Assembly: GCA_018970445.1 (NCBI GenBank)
Contig: JAGWWF010000005.1
Coordinates: 101,853-165,852, forward strand
Reading direction: 5' to 3'
DNA from: Alphaproteobacteria bacterium
GTDB taxonomy: Bacteria > Pseudomonadota > Alphaproteobacteria > Sphingomonadales > Sphingomonadaceae
DNA: 64,000 nt
In this document: positions 8,515 through 15,664 of the stretch, one piece after another
Layout: the number at the start of each line of letters is the position of its first letter
Numbering within the stretch: the stretch's first letter is position 1
Notes under the pieces: generated by a model
Databases searched by the model: none
What the model saw: only the letters and a program-made list of their open reading frames with translations
What the model was told of the DNA's origin: nothing
Program-made: the position numbers and the translations under genes

Positions 8515-9818
8515 CCGCCATGCCCTTCCCCGGCTTCAACAGCGATACGCTGGACAACAGCCTCGTCAACCCGGCGGCCTATGCCGATGAAAGCATCCAC
8601 GATGCCTATGCGCAGCTGCGCCGCGACGATCCGGTGCACTGGACGCAGCCGACCGGATTTCGCCCCTTCTGGTCGATCACCCGGCATGCCGACATCGTGG
8701 CGATCGCCAAGGCCAATGATCGCTTCATCAACCGGGAACGCACCTACATCAGCCCCATCGAGGCCGAGGACTGGGTGAAGCAGACCACGGGGGACAGCCA
8801 CCTGTTCCGCACGCTGGTCGATCTGGATGATCCGCTGCACATGCAATTGCGGCGCATCACCAACAGCTGGTTCATGCCGCAGAATCTGAAGGCGCTGGAA
8901 CCGCAGATCGCCGCCATCGCCCGGGCGCATGTGGATCGCATGGCGGCGCTGGGTGGGGCCTGTGATTTCGTCAACGAAGTGGCGCTGTGGTATCCGCTGC
9001 GCGTGATCATGATGATCCTGGGCCTGCCGGAGGCCGACGAACCGCGCATGTTGCAGATGACGCAGGAGATTTTCGGCCCTCAGGACCCGGACGTGGTGGC
9101 GCGCAGCCGCATCCTGACGCAGGGCATGGGCAGCCCGGAGGCCAGTGGCAACCCGCAGGTGGACATATTCGCCCTGGTGCAACAGTTCTTCGCCTATTTC
9201 GGCGAGGTGCTGGCCGATCGCCGCGCCAATCCGCGCGATGATCTGGCCACCGTGATCGCGCAAGGCACGGTGGACGGCCAGCCCATCGGCCTGCTGGAAG
9301 CCATCAGCTATTACGCCATCACCGTCACCGCCGGCCATGACACCACCAGCAGCACGGCATCGGGCGGCCTGCTGGCGCTGGCGCAGAATCCGGCTGTGCT
9401 GGCGCAGCTGAAGGCCGATCCATCGCTGCTTCCGGCAGCCGTGGAGGAGATGATCCGCTGGGTGACGCCGGTGAAACATTTCATGCGCACCTGCACGGTT
9501 GATACCGAAATCGGTGGCAAGACGATCCGGGCCGGCGACGGCGTCGCGCTGTTCTACTGGTCGGGCAATCGCGACGCGGCGGTGTTCGATGATCCCTTCC
9601 GTTTCCGGGTGGATCGGGCGAGCAACCCGCAGACCGCCTTTGGCAACGGCGTCCACCAGTGCCTGGGCCTGCATCTGGCCCGCATGGAAATCCGCGCCCT
9701 GTTCGCCGAACTGCTGCCCCGGCTGGACGCCATCGAACTGGCCGGCGAACCGAAATTGTCGGTGGCCAATTTCGTTTCCGGCCTGAAATCGCTACCGATC
9801 CGGTATCGGATGCGATGA
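8511..9818 (+). CDS. Cytochrome P450
   Basis: A 435-residue soluble bacterial class I P450 monooxygenase. The I-helix oxygen-binding motif AGHDTT is at 274-279, the ExxR motif (EEMIR) at 312-316, and the haem-ligand loop FGNGVHQCLG places the thiolate at Cys384. No ferredoxin or reductase gene is adjacent, so electron partners must lie elsewhere. It overlaps the crotonase gene in front and the thioesterase gene behind by 4 bases each. This suggests oxidation of an acyl or terpenoid-like substrate that is handled as a CoA ester; the substrate is unknown. Confidence 0.95.
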   Translation: MTAMPFPGFNSDTLDNSLVNPAAYADESIHDAYAQLRRDDPVHWTQPTGFRPFWSITRHADIVAIAKANDRFINRERTYISPIEAEDWVKQTTGDSHLFRTLVDLDDPLHMQLRRITNSWFMPQNLKALEPQIAAIARAHVDRMAALGGACDFVNEVALWYPLRVIMMILGLPEADEPRMLQMTQEIFGPQDPDVVARSRILTQGMGSPEASGNPQVDIFALVQQFFAYFGEVLADRRANPRDDLATVIAQGTVDGQPIGLLEAISYYAITVTAGHDTTSSTASGGLLALAQNPAVLAQLKADPSLLPAAVEEMIRWVTPVKHFMRTCTVDTEIGGKTIRAGDGVALFYWSGNRDAAVFDDPFRFRVDRASNPQTAFGNGVHQCLGLHLARMEIRALFAELLPRLDAIELAGEPKLSVANFVSGLKSLPIRYRMR

Positions 9819-10252
9819 AGGCCGATCCGCGCCGGCGCGCGCCTGATGCCTATCCGGCCAGCCTGACGCTGGAAACCCGCTTTGGCGACATGGATGTGAA
9901 CGGTCATCTGAACAATGTCGCCTTCGCGCGGCTGTTCGAGGAAACCCGCGTGCGCTTCAACCGTTCCGGCCCGGCGGCGCCAACGGCCGGGGAGCGCCGC
10001 TCCAGCTTTGTCGTCGCCCATGTTGCCATCGATTATCTGGCGGAAGGCAATTATCCGGCCCCTGTCACCATCGGTTACGCCATTGCGCGCATCGGCAGCA
10101 GCAGTTTCACGGTCGCCATGGCGGCGTTTCAGGATGGCAACTGCATCGCCCTGTGTGACAGCGTGCTGGTGCACCGCGATCCCGCCAGCGGCCCGGCGCC
10201 GATCCCGCCGCCCTTGCGGGAACGGCTTGAGGGGCTGGCTCTTCGCGGCTAG
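9815..10252 (+). CDS. Acyl-CoA thioesterase (hotdog fold, 4HBT type)
   Basis: A 145-residue hotdog-fold protein. The RFGDMDVNGHLNNVAF segment carries the Asp and the N-G-H-x-N-N motif of the 4-hydroxybenzoyl-CoA thioesterase/YbgC-like family. The ATG at 9815 overlaps the P450 stop (ATGA), which makes it the third gene of the crotonase-P450-thioesterase unit. It presumably hydrolyses the CoA product or an intermediate of that pathway. The longer open frame upstream lies inside the P450 gene and is not used. Confidence 0.88.
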   Translation: MKADPRRRAPDAYPASLTLETRFGDMDVNGHLNNVAFARLFEETRVRFNRSGPAAPTAGERRSSFVVAHVAIDYLAEGNYPAPVTIGYAIARIGSSSFTVAMAAFQDGNCIALCDSVLVHRDPASGPAPIPPPLRERLEGLALRG

Positions 10253-10284
10253 AGCCATCGCTTTCCCCCGAACGGAGACGATCA

Positions 10285-10734
10285 ATGGCGCAAACCCTCA
10301 CCCTCACCCTCAGCAGCGGCGGCGATGTCGTCATCACGTTGCGCCCCGATGTCGCCCCCGGCCATGTGGAACGCATCACCACGCTGGCGGCCCAGGGCTT
10401 TTATGACGGTGTGAAGTTCCACCGCGTCATCCCCGGCTTCATGGCCCAGGGCGGCTGCCCCAAGGGCACCGGCACCGGTGGCAGCGACCTGCCCGATCTG
10501 AAGGCCGAATTCAACGACGTGCCGCATGTGCGCGGCGTCTGCTCCATGGCGCGAACCAGCGCCCCGCACAGCGCCAACAGCCAGTTCTTCATCTGCTTCG
10601 ACGACGCCCGCTTCCTCGATCGCCAATATACGGTGTGGGGCGAAGTGACGTTGGGCATGGAATTTGTCGATGCGCTGCCCAAGGGCGAACCGCCGCGCGC
10701 ACCCGGCCACATCGTCAAGGCCACGGTGGCCTGA
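10285..10734 (+). CDS. Peptidyl-prolyl cis-trans isomerase (cyclophilin type)
   Basis: A 149-residue single-domain cyclophilin that speeds up proline isomerisation during folding. Typical motifs are present: YDGVKFHRVIPGFMAQGG with the catalytic Arg, the SANSQFFICFDD segment and the VWGEVTLGMEFVDAL end. There is no signal peptide, so it is cytoplasmic (PpiB-like). It is followed at once by a strong terminator. Confidence 0.95.
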   Translation: MAQTLTLTLSSGGDVVITLRPDVAPGHVERITTLAAQGFYDGVKFHRVIPGFMAQGGCPKGTGTGGSDLPDLKAEFNDVPHVRGVCSMARTSAPHSANSQFFICFDDARFLDRQYTVWGEVTLGMEFVDALPKGEPPRAPGHIVKATVA

Positions 10735-10740
10735 CCAGCA

Positions 10741-10775
10741 AAGCCCCCGCCAGAGCGATCTGGCGGGGGCTTTTT
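10741..10775 (+). terminator. Rho-independent terminator after the cyclophilin gene
   Basis: A perfect 14-bp stem (10741-10754 with 10759-10772) around a GCGA loop ends in a run of five T (10771-10775), 7 bases after the stop codon. The stem is also read from the other strand and may help end the convergent helicase transcript. Confidence 0.92.
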
Positions 10776-10800
10776 CCTGGGGGCGACGCAGGGCGTGGCG

Positions 10801-12264
10801 TTACCGCCCGGCGGGCGAACGCCGGCCACCGCCATCGCGCTGGCCGCCCGTGCGCTGGCCGCCAAAGCCGCCACCGGGCCGGCCCTGCGGACGCCCTTGC
10901 GGACGCCCTTGCGCATGGGGGCCACCAGGCCGGCCTTGCGGACGGCCTTCGGCACTGCGCGGCGGGCCGCCACCGTCACGGCGCGGGCCCGCTTCACGCC
11001 GGCCATCGGCGTGCACCACGGCGCGCGGATCGCGGCCCGGCCGGCCGCCCCGGTTGTAATCCCGCTCTTCACGCGGCGGTTCGGCCGCCGCCGGGCTGGA
11101 CTTGATCAGCTTGGCCGTCTTGCCCACCAGATCGCGGAAGTTGGGCGGCAACGGTGCCTGGGTCAGCGCCATGCGGATCGTCTTTTCGATATCCTTCAGA
11201 TAGGGCCGCTCATCGGGGGCGCACAGGGCGATGGCGATACCAGCGCGGCCGGCGCGTGCGGTGCGGCCGATGCGGTGCACATATTGTTCGGGCACATTGG
11301 GCAGCTCGTAATTGAACACATGGCTCACCGCCGGAATATCCAGCCCGCGCGCGGCAATGTCGGTCGCGACCAGAATCTTCAGCGTGCCGGCGCGAAAGCC
11401 ATCCAGCGCGCGGGTGCGCTGCGGCTGGCTGCGGTTGCCGTGGATCGCCTCGGCCACCAGGCCGTGCGCGGCGAGCTGGCGCACCACCCGGTCGGCGCCG
11501 TGCTTGGTGCGGGTGAACACGATGCTGCTCGCCACATCCTCGCCTTCCAGCAGATTTGCCAGCAGCGCCAGCTTTTCCGGCTGGCTGACATGCACCACCG
11601 ATTGCACCACCTTTTCCACCGTGGTCGCCGCCGGCTGCACCGCCACCTTCACCGGGTTTTTAAGATAGCGTTCGGCCAGCTGCTCGATCGCCGGGGCCAG
11701 GGTGGCGGAAAACAGCATCGACTGGCGCTGCTTGGGCAACAGGCCGGTGATGCGCTTCAAGTCATGGATGAAGCCCAGATCCAGCATCTGGTCACATTCA
11801 TCCAGCACCAGCATTTCCACCCGGCCCAGGTCGCAGGCGCCCTTCATCACCAGATCGATCAGCCGGCCGGGCGTTGCTACCAGCACATCGACACCCGGTG
11901 CCAGCGCACGTTCCTGGCGGCCGATCGGCACGCCGCCGAACACCACGGCCACCGACAATTTCATGTAACGGCCATAGGCCTGGAAGCTGGCGGCAATCTG
12001 GCTGGCCAGCTCGCGCGTCGGGGCCAGCACCAGGGCACGGGTGTGCAGCTTCAGCCGGTGCTTGGGGTCAGCGGCAAGGCGGTGCAGCATCGGCAGGGCA
12101 AAGGCCGCGGTCTTGCCGGTGCCGGTCTGCGCCAGGCCCAGCACGTCATGCCCGGCCAGTGCCGGCGGAATCGCCGCCTGCTGGATCGGGCTGGGGGTGG
12201 TATAGCCCTTGTCGGCAATGGCACGCGCCAACGGTTCCGCCAGGGCGAGATCAGAGAAGTTCAT
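10801..12264 (-). CDS. DEAD-box family ATP-dependent RNA helicase (RhlE-like)
   Basis: A 487-residue RNA helicase starting MNFSDL. The Q motif (TTPSPIQQAAI), the P-loop AQTGTGKT (45-52), the PTRELA and TPGRL motifs, SAT (motif III), the VATDIAARGLD motif and the HRIGRTARAG motif are all intact. Motif II reads DECD (residues 155-158) instead of DEAD; Asp and Glu needed for ATP hydrolysis are kept. The last ~90 residues form a basic low-complexity tail of Gly, Arg, Gln and Pro repeats, typical of RNA-binding tails. The in-frame extension upstream of 12264 overlaps the opposite gene and lacks homology. Confidence 0.94.
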   Translation of the reverse strand: MNFSDLALAEPLARAIADKGYTTPSPIQQAAIPPALAGHDVLGLAQTGTGKTAAFALPMLHRLAADPKHRLKLHTRALVLAPTRELASQIAASFQAYGRYMKLSVAVVFGGVPIGRQERALAPGVDVLVATPGRLIDLVMKGACDLGRVEMLVLDECDQMLDLGFIHDLKRITGLLPKQRQSMLFSATLAPAIEQLAERYLKNPVKVAVQPAATTVEKVVQSVVHVSQPEKLALLANLLEGEDVASSIVFTRTKHGADRVVRQLAAHGLVAEAIHGNRSQPQRTRALDGFRAGTLKILVATDIAARGLDIPAVSHVFNYELPNVPEQYVHRIGRTARAGRAGIAIALCAPDERPYLKDIEKTIRMALTQAPLPPNFRDLVGKTAKLIKSSPAAAEPPREERDYNRGGRPGRDPRAVVHADGRREAGPRRDGGGPPRSAEGRPQGRPGGPHAQGRPQGRPQGRPGGGFGGQRTGGQRDGGGRRSPAGR

Positions 12265-12511
12265 GGGGATTTGTTCCAACAATATCAGTCGCCCGGAAGG
12301 CACCCAAAGAGACTCTGGGCCAACCGGGTGGGGGTTGACTGGCAACCCGCGTGATAAGGGAAGCAAGCTTGGAGGGGTGGGGCACTGGAGCCAGTTGCTC
12401 CGATCACGCGCCCGTCGAGTTGTGGAGCTCCTTTGGACGCTTTGGCACCGAAAGTCAAATTTGCACCGGCCGCTGCCTCCGGCTAGCCTTTCCGGAAACG
12501 GGGGAAGCACC

Positions 12512-13744
12512 ATGAAGCATCTGATCCTGAGTGCCCTGATTTTGGCCGGCAGCGCCGCCGCCGCCCCGCGCGCCCGCGATCTGGGGGTGCCGTTTGACGG
12601 CACGCCGGGGCCATTGAATGCCATCACCGATGTGCCGGGCGTTGAAGTGGGCATCAAGACGCTGATTTCGGGCGATGGTCCGCGTGTGCCCGACAAAGGC
12701 CCGGTGCGCACTGGAGTCACCGCCATCTTCCCGCGCGGCAAGGCCGATGGGCGCGGCGTGTTCGCCGGTTTCTTCGCCGGCAACGGCAATGGCGACATGA
12801 CCGGCACGCACTGGGTGGAGGAAGGCGGCGTGCTGGAAACGCCGATCCTGATCACCGGCACCGGCAGCGTGGGCGTGGTGCGCGATGCCGCCTTCAAATG
12901 GCTGGCCGATCATCGCCAAGGCGGCTTCTGGTATCCGCTGGTGGCCGAAACCGCCGATTTCCTGCTGCACGACATGCCGGGCCAGCATGTCACGGCAATA
13001 GACACGTTCGACGCGCTGAACAGCGCCACATCAGGCCCGGTGGCCGAAGGCAATGTTGGCGGCGGCACCGGCATGGTGTGCAACGGCTTCAAGGGCGGCA
13101 CCGGCACCGCATCGCGCAAGCTGGCGGCCAGCGCCGGCGGCTATACCGTGGGCGTGCTGGTGCAGTGCAATTATGGTTCGGCCAACGGCTTGCGCATTGC
13201 CGGCATCAACGTGGCGCGCGAGATGGATCTGCAACCGCACTGCGTCACCCGGATGATGTCGCCGCCGCAGACGTTTTTCGGGGCGGCGCCAGTGCTGTGC
13301 GACCCGAAGAAGCTGGCCATTGCCGATCCACCCGGCGAAGAGCATCGCGGCTCGATCATCATCGTCATCGCCACCGATGCGCCGCTGACGCCCGAGCAAT
13401 TGAAGCGGCTGGCCCGGCGCGGCAGCGTGGGCCTGGGCCGGCTGGGCGCGATCGAATCCGATGGATCGGGCGATATCTTCATCGCCTTTTCCACCGCCAA
13501 CGCCGGCGTGGACGATGGCAACTGGCACGAAACCGAAAAGCCCGCCATGCTGACGCGCCTGCCCAACGCTGCCATCAACCCGCTGTTCGCCGCCACCATC
13601 GAAGGCGTGGAGGAGGCCGTGATCAACGCCATGATCGCCGCCAGAACCATGACCGGGGCGGATTGGTGGACGGTATCGGCCCTGCCGCACGACCAGTTGC
13701 AGGCCGTGTTGCGCCGCCACAACCTGCTGCTGCCGGCCAAGTGA
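12512..13744 (+). CDS. P1 family peptidase (DmpA/BapA-type aminopeptidase), exported
   Basis: A 410-residue N-terminal nucleophile hydrolase of the DmpA family (L-aminopeptidase/D-Ala-esterase, beta-peptidyl aminopeptidases). A signal peptide (MKHLILSALILAGSAAAA) predicts export. Family landmarks are the DVPGVEVG segment, the N-V-G-G-G-T-G-M stretch, the YTVGVLVQCNYG strand and a Gly280-Ser281 pair before IIIVIATDAPL, where family members self-cleave to expose the Ser nucleophile. The ATG at 12512 follows a GGGGAAG ribosome site. Its stop overlaps the start of a peptide transporter, so the pair may hydrolyse and import small peptides. Confidence 0.92.
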   Translation: MKHLILSALILAGSAAAAPRARDLGVPFDGTPGPLNAITDVPGVEVGIKTLISGDGPRVPDKGPVRTGVTAIFPRGKADGRGVFAGFFAGNGNGDMTGTHWVEEGGVLETPILITGTGSVGVVRDAAFKWLADHRQGGFWYPLVAETADFLLHDMPGQHVTAIDTFDALNSATSGPVAEGNVGGGTGMVCNGFKGGTGTASRKLAASAGGYTVGVLVQCNYGSANGLRIAGINVAREMDLQPHCVTRMMSPPQTFFGAAPVLCDPKKLAIADPPGEEHRGSIIIVIATDAPLTPEQLKRLARRGSVGLGRLGAIESDGSGDIFIAFSTANAGVDDGNWHETEKPAMLTRLPNAAINPLFAATIEGVEEAVINAMIAARTMTGADWWTVSALPHDQLQAVLRRHNLLLPAK

Positions 13745-15108
13745 CGGCCAGTGCACCGTCAGGCGGTGCCGATCTGTTCGGGCATCCGCGTGGCCTCACC
13801 GTGCTGGCCGCCACCGAATTCTGGGAACGATTTTCCTTCTATGGCATGCAGTCGCTGCTGCTGCTGTACATGACGAAATATCTGCTGCTGCCCCAGCACG
13901 CCGCCGGCGTGATCGGCCTGGCGGCCTTTCGCAGTGCGCTGGAATCGCTGTCCGGCCCGCTCAGCGACATCGGCTTCGCCGCCCAGACCTATGGCCTCTA
14001 CAACGGCCTCATCTATCTGCTGCCGATTGCAGGGGCCTGGCTGGGCGATCGGGTGCTGGGACGCACCCGCACCGTTGGCATCGGATGTGTGCTGATGGCG
14101 CTGGGCCATTTGGCCATGGCGGTGGAATCGCTTTTTCTGCTGGCGCTGCTGCTGCTGATCCTGGGTTCCGGCTGCCTGGTCGGCAACATGGCGGCGCAGG
14201 TGGGCATGCTCTATGCCCCTGGAGACGAGCGCCACAGCCGCGCCTTCCAGATTTATTATGTCATGCTCAATCTGGGGGCGCTGGCCGCACCGCTGGTCGT
14301 GGGCACACTGGCCGAACGGATCGATTGGCACCTGGGGTTCGGCGTGGCCGGCATCGGCATGATGATCGGCCTGATCAACTATCTGGCCGGGCTGCGCCAT
14401 CTGCCGCCTGATCGATTCGCCGCAGCGCAGCCTGAATCCGGGCCCATCCGCCTGTCTGCGACGCAATGGCGGCGGGTGGCGATCATCCTGTTGCTGCTGT
14501 TCGGCCCCTATCTTGCCCTGCTGATCGGCACCGAACAGGCCTATTCGATGATGTATGTCTGGGCCGATACGCGGGTGGATCGCGCGGTGTTCGGATTCCA
14601 GATGCCGGTGACATGGATTGGCTTTGTCGATGGCGTGCTGGCCATTATCGGGGTGTTTGTGGCCGGCCGCATCGCCCGCCACCTGAACCGCAGGGGCATC
14701 ACCTGGGGTGAACTGGCACGGCTTGGCACCGGCCTGATGCTGCTGGTTGCCGCCTGGCTGTTTGCAGCAGCCATTGCCTTGCTGCCGATTACGCCGCTCA
14801 TGGCGTGGCTGTTGTTTTTCGTGATGCTCGATTTCGGATCGGCGATAGCCGCCCCCAGCGTTTATGCGCTGGTCAGCCGGCTGGCACCACCATCGGCCGT
14901 ATCGATGCTGATGGCGGCCAGCAAATCGGTCTATACCCTTTGTTATTTCGCGCTGGGCTGGCTGGGGCAATTTTATGAACCGATCGGCCCCAGCGGTTTC
15001 TGGCTGTTGACCGCAGCGATCATGGCAGCGGGGGCGCTGCTGCTGTTGCTGCCCTTTGGCTGGTGGAACCGGAAACTGGGCGCGCAGGCACCAACGGCCG
15101 CATTGTAA
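13741..15108 (+). CDS. POT/PTR family proton-dependent oligopeptide transporter
   Basis: A 455-residue inner-membrane carrier with about 12 hydrophobic segments. The N-terminal signature EFWERFSFYGMQSLLLLYM holds the E-x-x-E-R-F-x-Y-Y-G-like motif of peptide/H+ symporters. The start is GTG at 13741, which overlaps the peptidase stop (GTGA), so translation is coupled. The upstream open frame overlaps the peptidase gene and is a shadow. The substrate is inferred to be di- or tripeptides. Confidence 0.9.
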   Translation: MTASAPSGGADLFGHPRGLTVLAATEFWERFSFYGMQSLLLLYMTKYLLLPQHAAGVIGLAAFRSALESLSGPLSDIGFAAQTYGLYNGLIYLLPIAGAWLGDRVLGRTRTVGIGCVLMALGHLAMAVESLFLLALLLLILGSGCLVGNMAAQVGMLYAPGDERHSRAFQIYYVMLNLGALAAPLVVGTLAERIDWHLGFGVAGIGMMIGLINYLAGLRHLPPDRFAAAQPESGPIRLSATQWRRVAIILLLLFGPYLALLIGTEQAYSMMYVWADTRVDRAVFGFQMPVTWIGFVDGVLAIIGVFVAGRIARHLNRRGITWGELARLGTGLMLLVAAWLFAAAIALLPITPLMAWLLFFVMLDFGSAIAAPSVYALVSRLAPPSAVSMLMAASKSVYTLCYFALGWLGQFYEPIGPSGFWLLTAAIMAAGALLLLLPFGWWNRKLGAQAPTAAL

Positions 15109-15120
15109 CCCAAGCGTCAC
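15103..15120 (+). promoter_or_regulatory. Possible PhoB box upstream of the T2SS operon
   Basis: Two 7-base units, TTGTAAC and GCGTCAC, are separated by 4 bases and resemble the CTGTCAT repeats of a Pho box (4 of 7 matches each). A further CTGTAAC lies at 15137-15143, out of phase by one base. The site overlaps the end of the transporter gene. The match is modest alone, but a clearer array lies at 26375-26440. Confidence 0.35.
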
Positions 15121-15145
15121 ATCGCCCCGATAGGGGCTGTAACAA

Positions 15146-15664
15146 TTGCCGAATCCGATTAGGCTGCGGCCCAACGGACGTGCAAAATCGGGGGACCAGC
15201 CGCTGATCCGGAATGACACATCGCCGCCAGACTGGCCGGCCCGCCTGATGCGGGTGGGCGAAGCGCTGGGCTGGGCGCTGGTGGGCCTGGTGCTGGCGCG
15301 CGCCGTGTGGCTGGCCATCACCCCGGCCGGGCCACTGGGCGCCTGGCAGGCACCGGCCCCGCCGGCCCTGGCCGGCGTGGCGGTCGATCCCTTCTTTCCG
15401 CAGGCCGATACACCGGCCGATGCCGTGTCTGGCCTGGATCTGGTGCTGGTTGGCACGCGTGTCGATGCGGCGTCAGGGCGGGGTTCGGCGATCATCGCCA
15501 CGCCCGATGGCCAGCAGCAGGGCTTTGCCAGCGGCGACGAGATCATGCCCGGCGTGCGGCTGGTGGCCGTGGCGTTCGACAGCGTGACGCTGGATCGCGG
15601 CGGGGCGCGCGAAACGCTTTACATCGATCAATCCGGGCCGGCCCCGACAGGAACAGGCAAATGA
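15146..15664 (+). CDS. gspC: Type II secretion system protein C (GspC), short form without PDZ
   Basis: A 172-residue bitopic inner-membrane protein. It has one N-terminal transmembrane helix (around ALGWALVGLVLARAVWLAI) and a periplasmic HR domain (about residues 90-160) that contacts the secretin GspD. The PDZ or coiled-coil C-terminus of classic GspC is missing; a PDZ-bearing relative closes the operon. The start is uncertain: TTG at 15146 lies almost inside the proposed regulatory site, while ATG at 15248 would begin just before the membrane helix. The stop overlaps the gspD start (ATGA). Confidence 0.8.
   Translation: MPNPIRLRPNGRAKSGDQPLIRNDTSPPDWPARLMRVGEALGWALVGLVLARAVWLAITPAGPLGAWQAPAPPALAGVAVDPFFPQADTPADAVSGLDLVLVGTRVDAASGRGSAIIATPDGQQQGFASGDEIMPGVRLVAVAFDSVTLDRGGARETLYIDQSGPAPTGTGK

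Noticed and set aside
10860..10950. Direct repeats in the helicase tail considered as a CRISPR-like array
   Set aside because: Units are coding, short, of uneven spacing and fully explained by the Arg/Gly/Gln/Pro protein repeat.
12265..12511. Possible structured leader RNA between the helicase and peptidase genes
   Set aside because: Only short, imperfect complementary segments were found; no recognised riboswitch or cold-shock leader pattern.
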